Source: Opitutia bacterium Tous-C1TDCM (GTDB lineage Bacteria; Verrucomicrobiota; Verrucomicrobiia; Opitutales; Opitutaceae). From it: a stretch of 59,656 bases of DNA. The position numbers were made by a program, and so were the translations under genes. The notes below the pieces were generated by a model. That model was not told where the DNA came from, searched no databases, and saw only the letters and a list, made by a program, of their open reading frames with translations. Below are positions 1 to 8,893 of the stretch, piece by piece; the first letter of the stretch is position 1; the number at the start of each line of letters is the position of its first letter. Location: contig NEUS01000008.1 in the NCBI GenBank assembly GCA_002288455.1, positions 1 to 59,656 of the forward strand. The letters are read 5' to 3'.

Positions 1-636
1 GCGCCGATTTTGCCCGAGGGCATCGAGCTCGAGTACGACGGCAAGTACACGGCGATGTTCTGCTACAAGGCGAAGAACTACGCGCTCTACGACGGCCGCA
101 AAATCACGCTGCGCGGCAGTGCGCTGCGTTCGCGCGGCATCGAGCCTTACCTCAAGAAACTCTCCGACCGGCTGATCCGTTTTCTGCTCGGGGCGGAAAC
201 GCAATCGCCGGTCGAGCTGGCGGCGGATTTCCGGGCGCGGCTGGCGACGGGGACGTTGCCGGTGGCGGAATTGGCGAAGAGCGAAACGCTGGGGATGAAT
301 CCCGACGCGTACGAACGCTTCATCGCCGGCGGCGGAAAGCCGCGGCGCGCGGCGTCGGAGGTGGCGCTGCAGCTCGAACCGCGCCCGCGGATGGGCGAGC
401 GCGTCGCGTATTATATCACCGCGAAGGCCAAGGGCCGCACGAGCGACTGGCAACGGGCGCGGCCCTTGGCGAAGTACGATCCCGCGGCGGCGCCCTACGA
501 TCCGGCGTACTACCTCGAGAAACTCGACGATTGGCTGGAGCGGTACGGGCCGTTCCTTGGTGTAACCAAACCGCCGGCCAGGTCGGCGGCGGACGCGGCG
601 GCGGCGGCGGGTGCGCAGGGCGAACTGGGCTTTTGA
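1..636 (+). CDS. Family B DNA polymerase, C-terminal part (5' end outside window)
   Basis: The reading frame is open from base 1, so the start lies upstream and only about 211 C-terminal residues are visible. The first part contains KAKNYALYDGRKITLRGSA followed by LRSRGIEPY, the palm-to-thumb signature of family B (Pol II-like) DNA polymerases, where a Lys-x-x-Asn-Tyr stretch contacts the primer terminus. The later YYITAKAKGR segment and the YYLEKLDDWLERYGPFLG end also fit polymerase thumb domains. The tail after about residue 195 is Ala-rich and low complexity. The polymerase and exonuclease active sites are not in the window, so activity cannot be judged. The next gene is on the opposite strand and converges with a 47 bp gap. 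Confidence 0.72.
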   Translation, partial: APILPEGIELEYDGKYTAMFCYKAKNYALYDGRKITLRGSALRSRGIEPYLKKLSDRLIRFLLGAETQSPVELAADFRARLATGTLPVAELAKSETLGMNPDAYERFIAGGGKPRRAASEVALQLEPRPRMGERVAYYITAKAKGRTSDWQRARPLAKYDPAAAPYDPAYYLEKLDDWLERYGPFLGVTKPPARSAADAAAAAGAQGELGF

Positions 637-683
637 AACCGGCCGTGAGGGGGCGGATCCGCCGGCGGCGACCGCGCGGTTTT

Positions 684-1415
684 TCAGCGGCCGGCGGCCC
701 AGACGACGCCGCGGGCAATGAGCGCGACGAAGATCGGATCCTGCCACGTCGCGTTGCTGTGGCCGTAGGTGGTGCCGAAGACGCGCGTGCCGTGGTAGTT
801 GTTCACCCAGATGACGGGTTGGACGGAGCCGTCCTTCTCGCTCACCGAAGTGGCAAGGGTCGTGGCCGTGGGCCACAGTTTCTCGATGATGTAGAGTTCG
901 TCTTTCGGTGTCGTCCACGAGGCCGGGAAGCCGCGGAGGGCGGGATGGGCGGGGGCGACGACCTTGACGGCGTAGTTGCTTTGGTGGTCGTGGCGGCGGC
1001 TGGTGACGCCGAGGAATTCGCGCCAGTCGTCGATCTTGGCGGCGCGGTAGCTGTGCATCGCGCAATGGATGACGACGGCGGGTTTGCCGGCTTTGTGGGC
1101 GGCGGTGATTTTGCGGATGTAGACGGGATCGTCGGTGTCGGCGAAGCACTCGTTGTGGACGACGACGTCGAAGGGTTTGGCCCAGTCGGGGTTGTCGTAG
1201 AGCGGGATCTGGGCGCGCGTGGTCTTGCCGCCCTCGTTGACGACGGTCCAGACGATGTCGGCGACGGGTTTGGCGCCGTCGAGCAGGGCGGTTTTCTGCA
1301 GATCGTAGTCGTGGCAGCAGCCGCCGGTGACGAGCAGGGCGCGGATGGGCGCGGCGGCAAAAGCCGGCGCGGAAGCAAGGAGGGCGAGGCCGAGGGCGAG
1401 GCGGAGGGGATTCAT
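684..1415 (-). CDS. ThuA domain protein, secreted
   Basis: This 243-residue protein starts with a signal peptide (MNPLRLALGLALLASAPAFA). It continues into a ThuA-like glutamine-amidotransferase-type fold: a first strand IRALLVTGGCCHDY, then a flavodoxin-like core with VVHNECFAD, VVIHCAMHSYR and the late VNNYHGTRVFGTTYGHS motif typical of ThuA proteins in Planctomycetes and Verrucomicrobia. The family is linked to trehalose or other sugar utilisation, but the exact reaction is unknown. It is the last gene of a three-gene minus-strand set, 8 bp after the DUF1501 gene, which suggests a shared transcript. The longer upstream frame lies antiphase over the DUF1501 gene and has no coding features, so the ATG with the signal peptide is preferred. 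Confidence 0.85.
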   Translation of the reverse strand: MNPLRLALGLALLASAPAFAAAPIRALLVTGGCCHDYDLQKTALLDGAKPVADIVWTVVNEGGKTTRAQIPLYDNPDWAKPFDVVVHNECFADTDDPVYIRKITAAHKAGKPAVVIHCAMHSYRAAKIDDWREFLGVTSRRHDHQSNYAVKVVAPAHPALRGFPASWTTPKDELYIIEKLWPTATTLATSVSEKDGSVQPVIWVNNYHGTRVFGTTYGHSNATWQDPIFVALIARGVVWAAGR

Positions 1416-1423
1416 CGTGGGGT

Positions 1424-2890
1424 TCAGGCGAAGAGTTTGTGGAGGACGTGGCCGTGGACGTCGGTGAGGCGGAAGTCGCGGCCCTGGAAACGGAAGGTCA
1501 GGTTCGTGTGTTCGATACCCAGGGCGTGGAGCAAGGTGGCATGGATGTCGTGGACGTGGAAGGGATCGGCGACGGCGTTGAAGCCGAGTTCGTCGGTTTC
1601 GCCGATCGTGACGCCGGCCTTGGTGCCGCCGCCGGCGAACCACATCGTGAAGGCGTCGATGTGGTGGTTGCGGCCGGTGGTATCGCGGTTTTCGCCCATG
1701 GGGGTGCGGCCGAATTCGCCGCCCCAGACGACGAGCGTGTCCTTCAGGAGGCCGCGGTCCTTGAGATCCTGGACGAGGGCGGCCTGGCCCTGGTCGACCT
1801 CGCGGCAGACCTTTTCGAAATCGCCCTGGAGGTTCTCGCCGGGGCCGCCGTGGCTGTCCCAGTTTGTATGATACAGCTGCACGAAGCGCACGCCGCGCTC
1901 GACGAGGCGGCGGGCGAGCAGGCAGTTGCGGCCGAAGGAAGGCGTGCTTTTTTCGACGCCGTAGAGGTTGAGCGTGGCTTCGGACTCCTTGCTCAAGTCG
2001 ATGAGATCGGGGGCGCTGGCCTGCATGCGGCAGGCCATTTCGTAGGCGGCGATGCGGGTTTGGATTTCGGCATCGCCGGTGGCGACGGCGCGCTTGAGAT
2101 TGAGATCGCGGATGGCGTCGACGGTCTGGCGCTGGCGTTCCGTCGTGATGCCGGCGGGGTTGGAAAGATTGAGGATCGGGTCGCCGCCGCCGCGGAGGGG
2201 GACGCCCTGGTAGGTGGTGGGCAAAAAGCCGGAGCCCCAGTTGACGGCGCCGCCGCGGGGGCCGCGGGGGCCGGATTGGAGGACGACGAAGCCGGGCAGG
2301 TCCTGGCATTCGCTGCCGAGGCCGTAGTTGACCCAAGAGCCCATGCTGGGCCGGCCGAATTGGCCGGAGCCCGTGTTCATGAAGAGCTTGGCCGGGGCGT
2401 GGTTGAAGAGCGTGGCCTGGCACGACTTCACGATGGAGATATCGTCGACGATCCTGGCGGTGTGCGGGAAGAGATCGGAAACCCAGGCGCCGCTGCGGCC
2501 GTGGCGTTTGAATTCGCGGCGCGTGCCGAGGAGCTTGGTGCCGTGGCTCGAATCCATGAACGCGAAGCGTTTGCCGGCGATGAGCGATTCGGGCACGGGC
2601 TGGCCGTTCAGCTCGAGCAGCTTCGGTTTGTAGTCGAAGAGTTCGAGTTGGCTCGGGCCGCCGGCCATGAAGAGGAAAATGACGTTCTTCGCCTTGGGAG
2701 CGAATTGCGGCGGCTTCGGCGCCAGGGGATTGGCGAGCGGGGCGGCGGCGGCCGCGGCGGCACGCAGCGGGGATTTGCCGAGCATCGACGCGAGGGCGAT
2801 ACCGCCGAGACCGAGGCCGCAGCGGCTGAAGAAATGCCGGCGCGTCTGGCGGCAGAGGGCGTCGGGGGGATTGCCGGGGAGCATGGTCAT
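1424..2890 (-). CDS. DUF1501 domain protein with Tat signal
   Basis: A 488-residue protein of the DUF1501 family (alkaline-phosphatase-like fold, sulfatase-related). The N-terminus has a twin-arginine signal (RRHFFSRCGLGLGGIALASML), so it is probably exported folded. The core begins with AKNVIFLFMAGGPSQLELFD and later shows VQLYHTNWDSHGG and LVVWGGEFGRTPMGE, hallmark DUF1501 motifs likely to bind metal. The ATG overlaps the TGA of the preceding DUF1549/1553 gene (shared ATGA), indicating translational coupling; a second ATG lies two codons downstream. DUF1501 proteins almost always pair with DUF1549/1553 cytochromes and are thought to act together in extracytoplasmic polysaccharide or sulfate-ester degradation. 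The precise substrate is unknown. Confidence 0.9.
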   Translation of the reverse strand: MTMLPGNPPDALCRQTRRHFFSRCGLGLGGIALASMLGKSPLRAAAAAAAPLANPLAPKPPQFAPKAKNVIFLFMAGGPSQLELFDYKPKLLELNGQPVPESLIAGKRFAFMDSSHGTKLLGTRREFKRHGRSGAWVSDLFPHTARIVDDISIVKSCQATLFNHAPAKLFMNTGSGQFGRPSMGSWVNYGLGSECQDLPGFVVLQSGPRGPRGGAVNWGSGFLPTTYQGVPLRGGGDPILNLSNPAGITTERQRQTVDAIRDLNLKRAVATGDAEIQTRIAAYEMACRMQASAPDLIDLSKESEATLNLYGVEKSTPSFGRNCLLARRLVERGVRFVQLYHTNWDSHGGPGENLQGDFEKVCREVDQGQAALVQDLKDRGLLKDTLVVWGGEFGRTPMGENRDTTGRNHHIDAFTMWFAGGGTKAGVTIGETDELGFNAVADPFHVHDIHATLLHALGIEHTNLTFRFQGRDFRLTDVHGHVLHKLFA

Positions 2891-5343
2891 TCGCGCGTGA
2901 TGGTTTCGTCGAGGTTGAGGAGGACGCGGGCCACGATGAGCCAGGCGGCGTCCTGCCGGGCGGCTTCGTCGCCCTGGGCGGCGGCGTGCTGCTGGCGGTA
3001 AAGTTCGGCGAGGCGGGCGCGTTCGGCGGGCTCGGGCGCGCGGGCGACGCAGAGGCGGAACGCGTGGTCGAGCTGGGCGTCGAGGCCGGAGGGGACCTCG
3101 GCGCGGACGCGTTTGGCCAGAGCGCCGGCGAACTCGAAGAATTGCGCGTCGTTCAGCAGTGTGAGCGCCTGGAGCGGGGTATTGGAGCGCAGGCGGCGGG
3201 TGCAGGCGCTGAAGCCGTCGGGGCCGTCGAAGACCGCGAGGGCGGGGTGGGGGGTGGCGCGCCAGAGGTGGGTGTACAATCCGCGCCGATACCGGTCGTC
3301 GCCGGAGCTGGGGCGCCAGTCGCGTTTGACCTGGCCGAGGTTCATGACGCCCTCGGGCTGGGGCGGGAAGACCGGCGGGCCGCCGAGTTTGGGCACGAGC
3401 AGGCCGCTGGCGGCGAGGGCGACGTCGCGGACGATCTCGGCGTCGAGGCGGAGCCGGGCCTGGCGGGAAAGGTATTTGTTGATCGGATCCTTGAGCTCGA
3501 GTTCGGGCCGGGCGTGCGAGGATTGCCGATACGTTGCCGAAGTGAGGATAAGGCGGTGGAGGGCCTTCTGGCTCCAGCCGCGGGCGACGAATTCGGTGGC
3601 GAGCCAATCGAGCAATTCCGGGTGGGTGGGCGCTTCGCCCTGGGTGCCGAAATCGTTTTCGGTTTCGACGAGGCCGCGGCCGAAGTACTGCTGCCAGATG
3701 CGGTTGACGGCGACGCGGGCGGTGAGCGGGTGGGCCGGGTCCATCGTCCAGCGGGCGAGGTCGAGGCGGTTGGGTTTCTCGGCGCGGAAACGCGGCAGAA
3801 TGGCCGGGGTGCCCGGGGTGACGGGGTCGCCGCGGCGGGTGAAATCTCCCTTGATGAAGAGGAAACTTTCGCGCGGGGCCGGGAGTTCCGCCATGACCAA
3901 GGTCGAGATCGGTTTGGCTTCGTTGCGCTCGAGGCGGGCGAGCTGGGCGTTGCGGGATTTGAAATCGGCGGTGGCGCCGGGGAAGGCGGCGTAGAGGGCG
4001 CGTTTGTGGCGGAGGGAGAGTTGTTCCCAAGGTTCGCCGAGGGCCTCGCGGGCGGTGCCGCCGAGTTTGTTTTTCTCGTGCTGGTGGAGGGCGGCGGCCC
4101 AGGCGGCGACGGCGGCGCCGTGGGTGTCGAGGAAACGTTCGAGGTCGGCGCGGGCTTCCGCCAATTCGCGCTGGCGGCCGTCGGGGGGCGGCAACTCGTT
4201 CCTGAATTCGAGGGTGCCGCCGGGGGTGGATTTGCCGTGGCCGTCGTCGACGGTGTTATTGAAGAAAGCGTAGAGCTGGTAGTATTCCTTCTGCGTGATC
4301 GGGTCGAACTTGTGGTCGTGGCATTGGGCGCACGAGACGGTGAGGCCGAGGAAGGCGGTGCCGTAGGTGTTGACGCGGTCGAGCACGCTCTCGATGCGGA
4401 ATTGCTCGGGATCGATGCCGCCTTCCTGGTTGATCTGGGTGTTGCGGTTGAAGCCGGTGGCGACGCGTTGGTCGACGGTGGGCGCGGGCAGGAGGTCGCC
4501 GGCGAGTTGCTCGATCACGAATTGGTCGAAGGGCTGGTCGCGGTTGAGGGCGGCGACGACCCAGTCGCGGTATTTCCAGATCTGGCGCGGGGCATCGATG
4601 CTGTAGCCGTTGGAGTCGCCGTAGCGGGCGAGGTCGAGCCATGGGCGGGCCCAGCGTTCGCCGTAGTGCTGGGAAGCGAGCAGGCGGTCGACGGCGCGCT
4701 CGTAGGCGCCGGGCGCCCGGTCGGCGAGAAACGCGTCGGTCTCGGCGCGGGTGGGCGGGAGGCCGGTGACATCGAGGCTCGCGCGGCGGAGCAAGGTCAC
4801 GGGATCGGCCGCCGGGGCGGGGGCGACGCCGTCGGCTTCGAGCCGCGCGAGAATGAAACGGTCGATGGGATTGCGGATCGCTGATTGCGGAGTGCGGATT
4901 TCCGGCGGGGCGGGGCGCTGCGGGGGCACGAAGGCCCAGTGGGTGAAGACGCCGGGAGTTTCGTTTTCCGGGGCGGGGGCGCCGGCGAGGACCCAGGTGC
5001 GGAGTTTCGCGATATCGTCGGCGCCGAGTGCGGGCCGCTTGTACGGCATTTGCGGGATTTCCTCGTGCGGACCGGCGATGACCTTGAGCAGGAGACTTTG
5101 GTCGCGGGCGCCGGCTTTGACCAGAGGGCCGCTGTCGCCGCCGACGAGCATGGCTTCGGCGGTATCCATGCGCAGGCCGGCTTCCTGTTTGTCGGCGCCG
5201 TGGCAACGGACGCAGTGCTGGGTGACGACGGGTTTGATGTCGCGGGTGTAGTCGACGGGAACGGCGGCGGACGCCGACACGGCGAGGTTGGCCAGCAAAA
5301 GGGCGCGGACGGCGAAGGTGATCGGCGAGTTCCTGCGGGGCAT
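2887..5343 (-). CDS. DUF1549/DUF1553 protein with N-terminal planctomycete-type cytochrome c domain
   Basis: An 818-residue secreted protein. After a signal peptide (about residues 1-28) comes a PSCyt1 domain with the haem motif CVRCHG and a downstream MPY segment that may carry the distal Met. DUF1549 (PSCyt2) follows, starting near IDRFILARLEADG, with a second haem-type CAQCHDHKFDP. The C-terminal DUF1553 (PSD1) contains RVAVNRIWQQYFGRGLVET, SQKALHRLI and CTRRLRSNTPLQALTLLND. It is shorter than many homologues, which often exceed 950 residues. The chosen ATG directly precedes the signal peptide; a longer upstream extension is Arg/Pro-rich and unlike coding sequence. It heads the operon with DUF1501 and ThuA. 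The role is probably redox-linked attack on sugars or sulfated polymers at the cell envelope, which is inferred from the family. Confidence 0.9.
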   Translation of the reverse strand: MPRRNSPITFAVRALLLANLAVSASAAVPVDYTRDIKPVVTQHCVRCHGADKQEAGLRMDTAEAMLVGGDSGPLVKAGARDQSLLLKVIAGPHEEIPQMPYKRPALGADDIAKLRTWVLAGAPAPENETPGVFTHWAFVPPQRPAPPEIRTPQSAIRNPIDRFILARLEADGVAPAPAADPVTLLRRASLDVTGLPPTRAETDAFLADRAPGAYERAVDRLLASQHYGERWARPWLDLARYGDSNGYSIDAPRQIWKYRDWVVAALNRDQPFDQFVIEQLAGDLLPAPTVDQRVATGFNRNTQINQEGGIDPEQFRIESVLDRVNTYGTAFLGLTVSCAQCHDHKFDPITQKEYYQLYAFFNNTVDDGHGKSTPGGTLEFRNELPPPDGRQRELAEARADLERFLDTHGAAVAAWAAALHQHEKNKLGGTAREALGEPWEQLSLRHKRALYAAFPGATADFKSRNAQLARLERNEAKPISTLVMAELPAPRESFLFIKGDFTRRGDPVTPGTPAILPRFRAEKPNRLDLARWTMDPAHPLTARVAVNRIWQQYFGRGLVETENDFGTQGEAPTHPELLDWLATEFVARGWSQKALHRLILTSATYRQSSHARPELELKDPINKYLSRQARLRLDAEIVRDVALAASGLLVPKLGGPPVFPPQPEGVMNLGQVKRDWRPSSGDDRYRRGLYTHLWRATPHPALAVFDGPDGFSACTRRLRSNTPLQALTLLNDAQFFEFAGALAKRVRAEVPSGLDAQLDHAFRLCVARAPEPAERARLAELYRQQHAAAQGDEAARQDAAWLIVARVLLNLDETITRE
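4869..4905. repeat. In-coding tandem GATTGCGGA-type repeat
   Basis: Two GATTGCGGA units and a GTGCGGATT variant lie between the cytochrome domain and the DUF1549 domain of the minus-strand gene, where they encode the linker RTPQSAIRNPI. The unit resembles intergenic tandem repeats that I recall from Verrucomicrobia and Planctomycetes, read here as protein. It looks like an insertion into a tolerant linker. Confidence 0.6.
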
Positions 5344-5815
5344 CGGGGCGACGAAAACAGGAGCGTTTCCAAAACGGCAGGAAAAAATCGGGAAACGAGC
5401 AGGGATTCCGCGACCGCGGCAGCGCGGCGGGACGAGGAGCGCCCGCGGTTGCGACGGAAGGTACAAACGGACCTGAACCGGGAAGATTTCCCGGCGTTTG
5501 GGTTGCCGGGGCTAAAGTTTTGCGGCGGTGGCGCGATAATCGATCTGCCAGCCATGTATTTGCATCCCACAACCGTCATTTTTGCGGACTTCGCCTGCTC
5601 GCGCGGGCGTGAAACCCCGTGGTCCGAAGGCCCACGCCGGAGCGCCGCCTTGGGGTTGCCGGCGGAGGCCCCGGCGCGCCGCGCGCCTGCTCCGACCGGA
5701 GCGGAGATGCTCACGTTTTTCCCTTCCTGGCCCGGGATCGCCGCCGCGAATCCGGAGCCCGATCCCCATTCTGCCGCCTGAAGCTTTGCCGGCTTCGCAA
5801 CCCCGTTTACGTCCC
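5344..5815. other. 472 bp divergent intergenic region
   Basis: This region separates the minus-strand DUF1549/1553 operon from the plus-strand chemoreceptor and should hold both promoters. A 7 bp inverted repeat (CGTTTCC at 5364-5370, GGAAACG at 5391-5397) lies just upstream of the minus-strand start. The second half, about 5580-5760, is very GC-rich with several short self-complementary stretches. No convincing -35/-10 pair or known riboswitch could be assigned, and no coding frame shows protein-like content. Confidence 0.5.
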
Positions 5816-7888
5816 ATGTCCTCGCCTAAAGCCAAACGCAGTCTCCAAAACCAAATCCTGATTGCCATCGTCGTTGCCGGGGCAATTCCGGCCCTGCTGG
5901 TCGGCTATGCCGCCTACCGCAGCAGCGCGCATCTCTCCGAAGCGCTGAATGAAAAGCTGCACGCGACGGTCGTCGATTTGAACGACAAGATCGAACGCAA
6001 CTTCTTCGAGCGTTACGGCGATGTCCAGGCCTTCGGGCTGAACGAGGTCGTCCAGGACCGTGCCTCCTGGTACCAAGTCGGCAGCGCCAAGAACCGGATT
6101 GCCGCGGCGGCCAATGCCTACGGCCAGCTTTACGGCATCTATCCGTTGATGCTGCTGGTCGATCTCGAAGGGAAAGTGATCGCGGTGAACGACCGCGACG
6201 CCACCGGCAAGCCCGCCGATACCGCGTCGCTGTACGAGAAGAACTTCCGGACGGCGCCGTGGTTCCAGCCGACCTTGGCGGGCAAGTTCCTGAAGTCCGA
6301 GATTCTCGACGGCACCTATGTGACCGACGCCTACATCGATGCGGACGTGAAGCGCATCACGGGTGCGCACGGCATGGTGGTCGGCTTTTCGGCCCCGGTG
6401 AAAGACCGGGACGGCAAGGTGATCGCGATTTGGCACAACGCCGCGGATTTCGGCGTCATCGAGACCATTCTCCGCGAGACCTACGAGGCGCTGGCCCACG
6501 ACGATATGCCCGACGCGGAAATCATGATCGTGAACCGCGCAGGCGCGGTGATCGCCGATTTCGATCCGACGCTGCTCGGCACGAAAAACATGAATTTCGA
6601 CCCGCAGGTCGTACTGAACCGCAATCTGCTCACATCCGGCGACGAGTTGGCGATGGCCGCCCTGGCGGGCAAGGAGGGGGCGATGCATACGTTCAACCCG
6701 ATCAAGCAGCAGAGTCAGTTCGGCAGCTACGTCGGCAGCAAGGGTGCGCTCGGGTATCCCGGTCTCGGCTGGGCCGTGCTGGTCCGGATCAGCGAGGAGA
6801 CGGCGAACGGCGATTTGCGCGACCAACTCTGGATGATCGTCTCGATTCTCGGCGGCAGCCTCACGCTGCTGGGAGGCGGGGCGTGGTGGCTGGCGCGGAT
6901 ACTTGCGTTGCCGCTGGTCCGGAGCCTCGACCAAGTGCGGGCGACCGGCGGTTCCGTCGCCGACATCGCGGCCCAGACGACGGCTTCGAGCGTGACCCTG
7001 GCGGAAAGCGCGTCCGAACAGGCGGCGTCGCTCGAGGAAACCTCGGCCTCGATCGAGGAGCTCAACAGCATGACCCGCCTGAACGCCGAGAGCGCGCAGA
7101 AGGCGCGGCAGGCGGCCCTGGAAACGCGGCAATGCGCCGATGCGGGCGCCGAGCAGATGCAGCGGATGCAGGCGGCGATGGACGTGATCGCGGCGGCCAG
7201 CCAGGATATCACCAAGATCCTGAAGACGATCGACGAGATCGCGTTCCAGACGAACATCCTGGCGTTGAACGCCGCCGTCGAAGCGGCCCGCGCCGGCGAA
7301 GCCGGGGCCGGTTTTGCCGTGGTGGCCGAGGAAGTCCGCGCGTTGGCCCAGCGCAGCGCCGCAGCGGCCCGGGAAACCGCCGAGAAAATCGAGGGCTCGA
7401 CTTCGCGCAGCCAGGAAGGCGCGCGGCTCAGCACCGCCGTGGCGGGCAGCTTCCAGCAAATCCAGAACAAGGTCCGCGACCTCGAGGGCCTCATCACCGA
7501 GATCGCCAACGCGAGCCGGGAACAGAGCGAAGGCATTTCGCAGGTCAATCTGGCCGTGACGCAGATGGATCAGGTCACACAGGCCAACGCCGCCACCGCC
7601 GAGGAAGGCGCGGCGAGCGCGGAAGAGTTGCAGGCCGCCGCGATCGAGTTGGCCGAACAGGTGGCGGCCGCCATGCAGCATATCGGCGGCCGGCGGATCA
7701 ACGATGCGCAGGGCAAGGGCGGCGAACCCCGGGCGGGCGGCAAGCGCCGGCAGGATCCTCCGGCCGGGCAGGCGCCGACGGCTTTGCGCCGCCCCGCGAA
7801 GCCGGCCCCGCAGGGCAAATCCACGATCGTCAACCACTCCGCGCCGACCTCCCATGCCGCCTCCGCGCCGGTTGCTGCTCATCGATGA
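5816..7888 (+). CDS. Methyl-accepting chemotaxis protein with large periplasmic sensor
   Basis: A 690-residue transmembrane chemoreceptor. TM1 is near residues 9-30 ([20 protein letters not shown]). A periplasmic region of about 300 residues looks like a dCache/PAS-type ligand-binding domain ([51 protein letters not shown]). TM2 is near 340-365 ([20 protein letters not shown]). The cytoplasmic signalling tip is canonical ([21 protein letters not shown], then [18 protein letters not shown]) and binds CheA and CheW. The segment between TM2 and the coiled coil is very short, so a full HAMP domain appears to be missing. No C-terminal CheR-tethering pentapeptide was seen. The ATG at 5816 puts TM1 at the usual position. 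The 3' end overlaps the diguanylate cyclase gene by 35 bp. Confidence 0.9.
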   Translation: MSSPKAKRSLQNQILIAIVVAGAIPALLVGYAAYRSSAHLSEALNEKLHATVVDLNDKIERNFFERYGDVQAFGLNEVVQDRASWYQVGSAKNRIAAAANAYGQLYGIYPLMLLVDLEGKVIAVNDRDATGKPADTASLYEKNFRTAPWFQPTLAGKFLKSEILDGTYVTDAYIDADVKRITGAHGMVVGFSAPVKDRDGKVIAIWHNAADFGVIETILRETYEALAHDDMPDAEIMIVNRAGAVIADFDPTLLGTKNMNFDPQVVLNRNLLTSGDELAMAALAGKEGAMHTFNPIKQQSQFGSYVGSKGALGYPGLGWAVLVRISEETANGDLRDQLWMIVSILGGSLTLLGGGAWWLARILALPLVRSLDQVRATGGSVADIAAQTTASSVTLAESASEQAASLEETSASIEELNSMTRLNAESAQKARQAALETRQCADAGAEQMQRMQAAMDVIAAASQDITKILKTIDEIAFQTNILALNAAVEAARAGEAGAGFAVVAEEVRALAQRSAAAARETAEKIEGSTSRSQEGARLSTAVAGSFQQIQNKVRDLEGLITEIANASREQSEGISQVNLAVTQMDQVTQANAATAEEGAASAEELQAAAIELAEQVAAAMQHIGGRRINDAQGKGGEPRAGGKRRQDPPAGQAPTALRRPAKPAPQGKSTIVNHSAPTSHAASAPVAAHR

Positions 7889-8783
7889 CGAACGGCTGCA
7901 GCACCGGCTCGTGGGCCAGATGCTGCGGCAGTTCCGCGGCGCGCACTTCGACCTGGAAATCGCCTCGAACTGCCGGGAAGGCCTGGAGCAGTTGCGGTCC
8001 GGCGGCCATGCGGCTGCGCTGCTCGACTACCGGCTGACCGACGGCGACGGCCTGTCCCTGCTCGCCGAGGCGCGCGCCGCCGGCTGCCGGACGCCGGTGA
8101 TTTTTCTCACCGCCAATACGGGCGACGATCTCGACATGGCGGCCCTCGAGGCCGGCGCGGTCGACTATCTGGAGAAGGCCGCGCTGTCGCCGAAGATGCT
8201 CGAACGCTCCCTGCGTTACGCGTTGCGCCTTTCGGAATCGCTCGAGCAACTGCGGCAACTGGCGACGCGCGACCAGCTCACGGGTTTGCTGAACCGCCGC
8301 GAGTTCGACCGGATTCTCGGCGACGAATTGGCGCGCTGCGTCCGGTTCGACCGGCCGGCCGCGCTCGCACTGATCGACATCGACCATTTCAAAAAGGTGA
8401 ACGACACCCACGGCCACCCGGCCGGCGACGCGGTGCTGCAGCACGTCGCGGGGATCATCGCGGCGCAGGCGCGCGACGTCGACTTCGTCGCCCGCTACGG
8501 CGGGGAGGAGATGGCGGTGATTATGGTGGAAACGACGGCGGGGGCCGCGCGCGTGGCCATGGCACGCATGGCGGCGCACCTTGCGCGCACGCCCTGCCGG
8601 ATCGGCGAGCTCGCGTTGCCGGTGACGTTCAGCGCCGGGGTGGCCGCGGTGCCGGACGACGGCCTGACGCCCGCGGCGTTGATCGCCGCCGCCGACCACG
8701 CCCTCTACGCCGCGAAACGCGGCGGCCGCAACCGGGTGTTTTCCGCGCAGGAAGCGCAATTGGCGCAGGCGGTCGCGGTCTGA
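7854..8783 (+). CDS. Response regulator with GGDEF (diguanylate cyclase) domain
   Basis: A 309-residue protein with an N-terminal receiver domain (acidic pair DD11-12, phosphoacceptor D58 in ALLDYRL, threonine in FLTANTGDD) followed by a GGDEF domain from about residue 145 ([34 protein letters not shown]). The active-site loop reads GGEEM at 216-220, where the usual last residue is Phe. An RxxD product-inhibition site (R207-D210) sits exactly five residues before it. The protein should make cyclic di-GMP when phosphorylated and be feedback-inhibited. The gene starts inside the end of the chemoreceptor gene, which implies translational coupling and a functional link between the two. The terminal 15 residues are Ala/Gln-rich and of unknown role. 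Confidence 0.92.
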   Translation: MPPPRRLLLIDDERLQHRLVGQMLRQFRGAHFDLEIASNCREGLEQLRSGGHAAALLDYRLTDGDGLSLLAEARAAGCRTPVIFLTANTGDDLDMAALEAGAVDYLEKAALSPKMLERSLRYALRLSESLEQLRQLATRDQLTGLLNRREFDRILGDELARCVRFDRPAALALIDIDHFKKVNDTHGHPAGDAVLQHVAGIIAAQARDVDFVARYGGEEMAVIMVETTAGAARVAMARMAAHLARTPCRIGELALPVTFSAGVAAVPDDGLTPAALIAAADHALYAAKRGGRNRVFSAQEAQLAQAVAV

Positions 8784-8796
8784 GGTGGGCGGGGTT

Positions 8797-8829
8797 GAAA
8801 GCTGAAAGTTGAAAGGCCGGAAACCGGCC
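8797..8829. terminator. GC-rich hairpin with TTGAAAG-type repeat between convergent genes
   Basis: A short direct repeat (TTGAAAGCTGAAAGTTGAAAG, in halves) leads into a perfect hairpin, GGCCGG-AAA-CCGGCC (8815-8829), between two convergent genes. There is no T-run, so it would be a weak or factor-assisted terminator. The repeat resembles the TTGAGAG-type repeats elsewhere in the window. Confidence 0.4.
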
Positions 8830-8893
8830 CGACGGCAGAGGGCGCGGGGCGCCTAGGGAGGGGGACGCGGCGCAGGTCCGGTAGGCCCCGCGG

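Noticed and set aside
1439-4884. Long plus-strand open frames opposite the DUF1501 and DUF1549/1553 genes
   Set aside because: They are antisense shadows of high-GC genes, rich in Gly/Ala/Glu repeats with no domain, while the minus-strand proteins have clear families.
5540-5700. Possible c-di-GMP (GEMM) riboswitch before the chemoreceptor
   Set aside because: The conserved CGCAC-GGGCAAACC and GGTAGC elements are not present.
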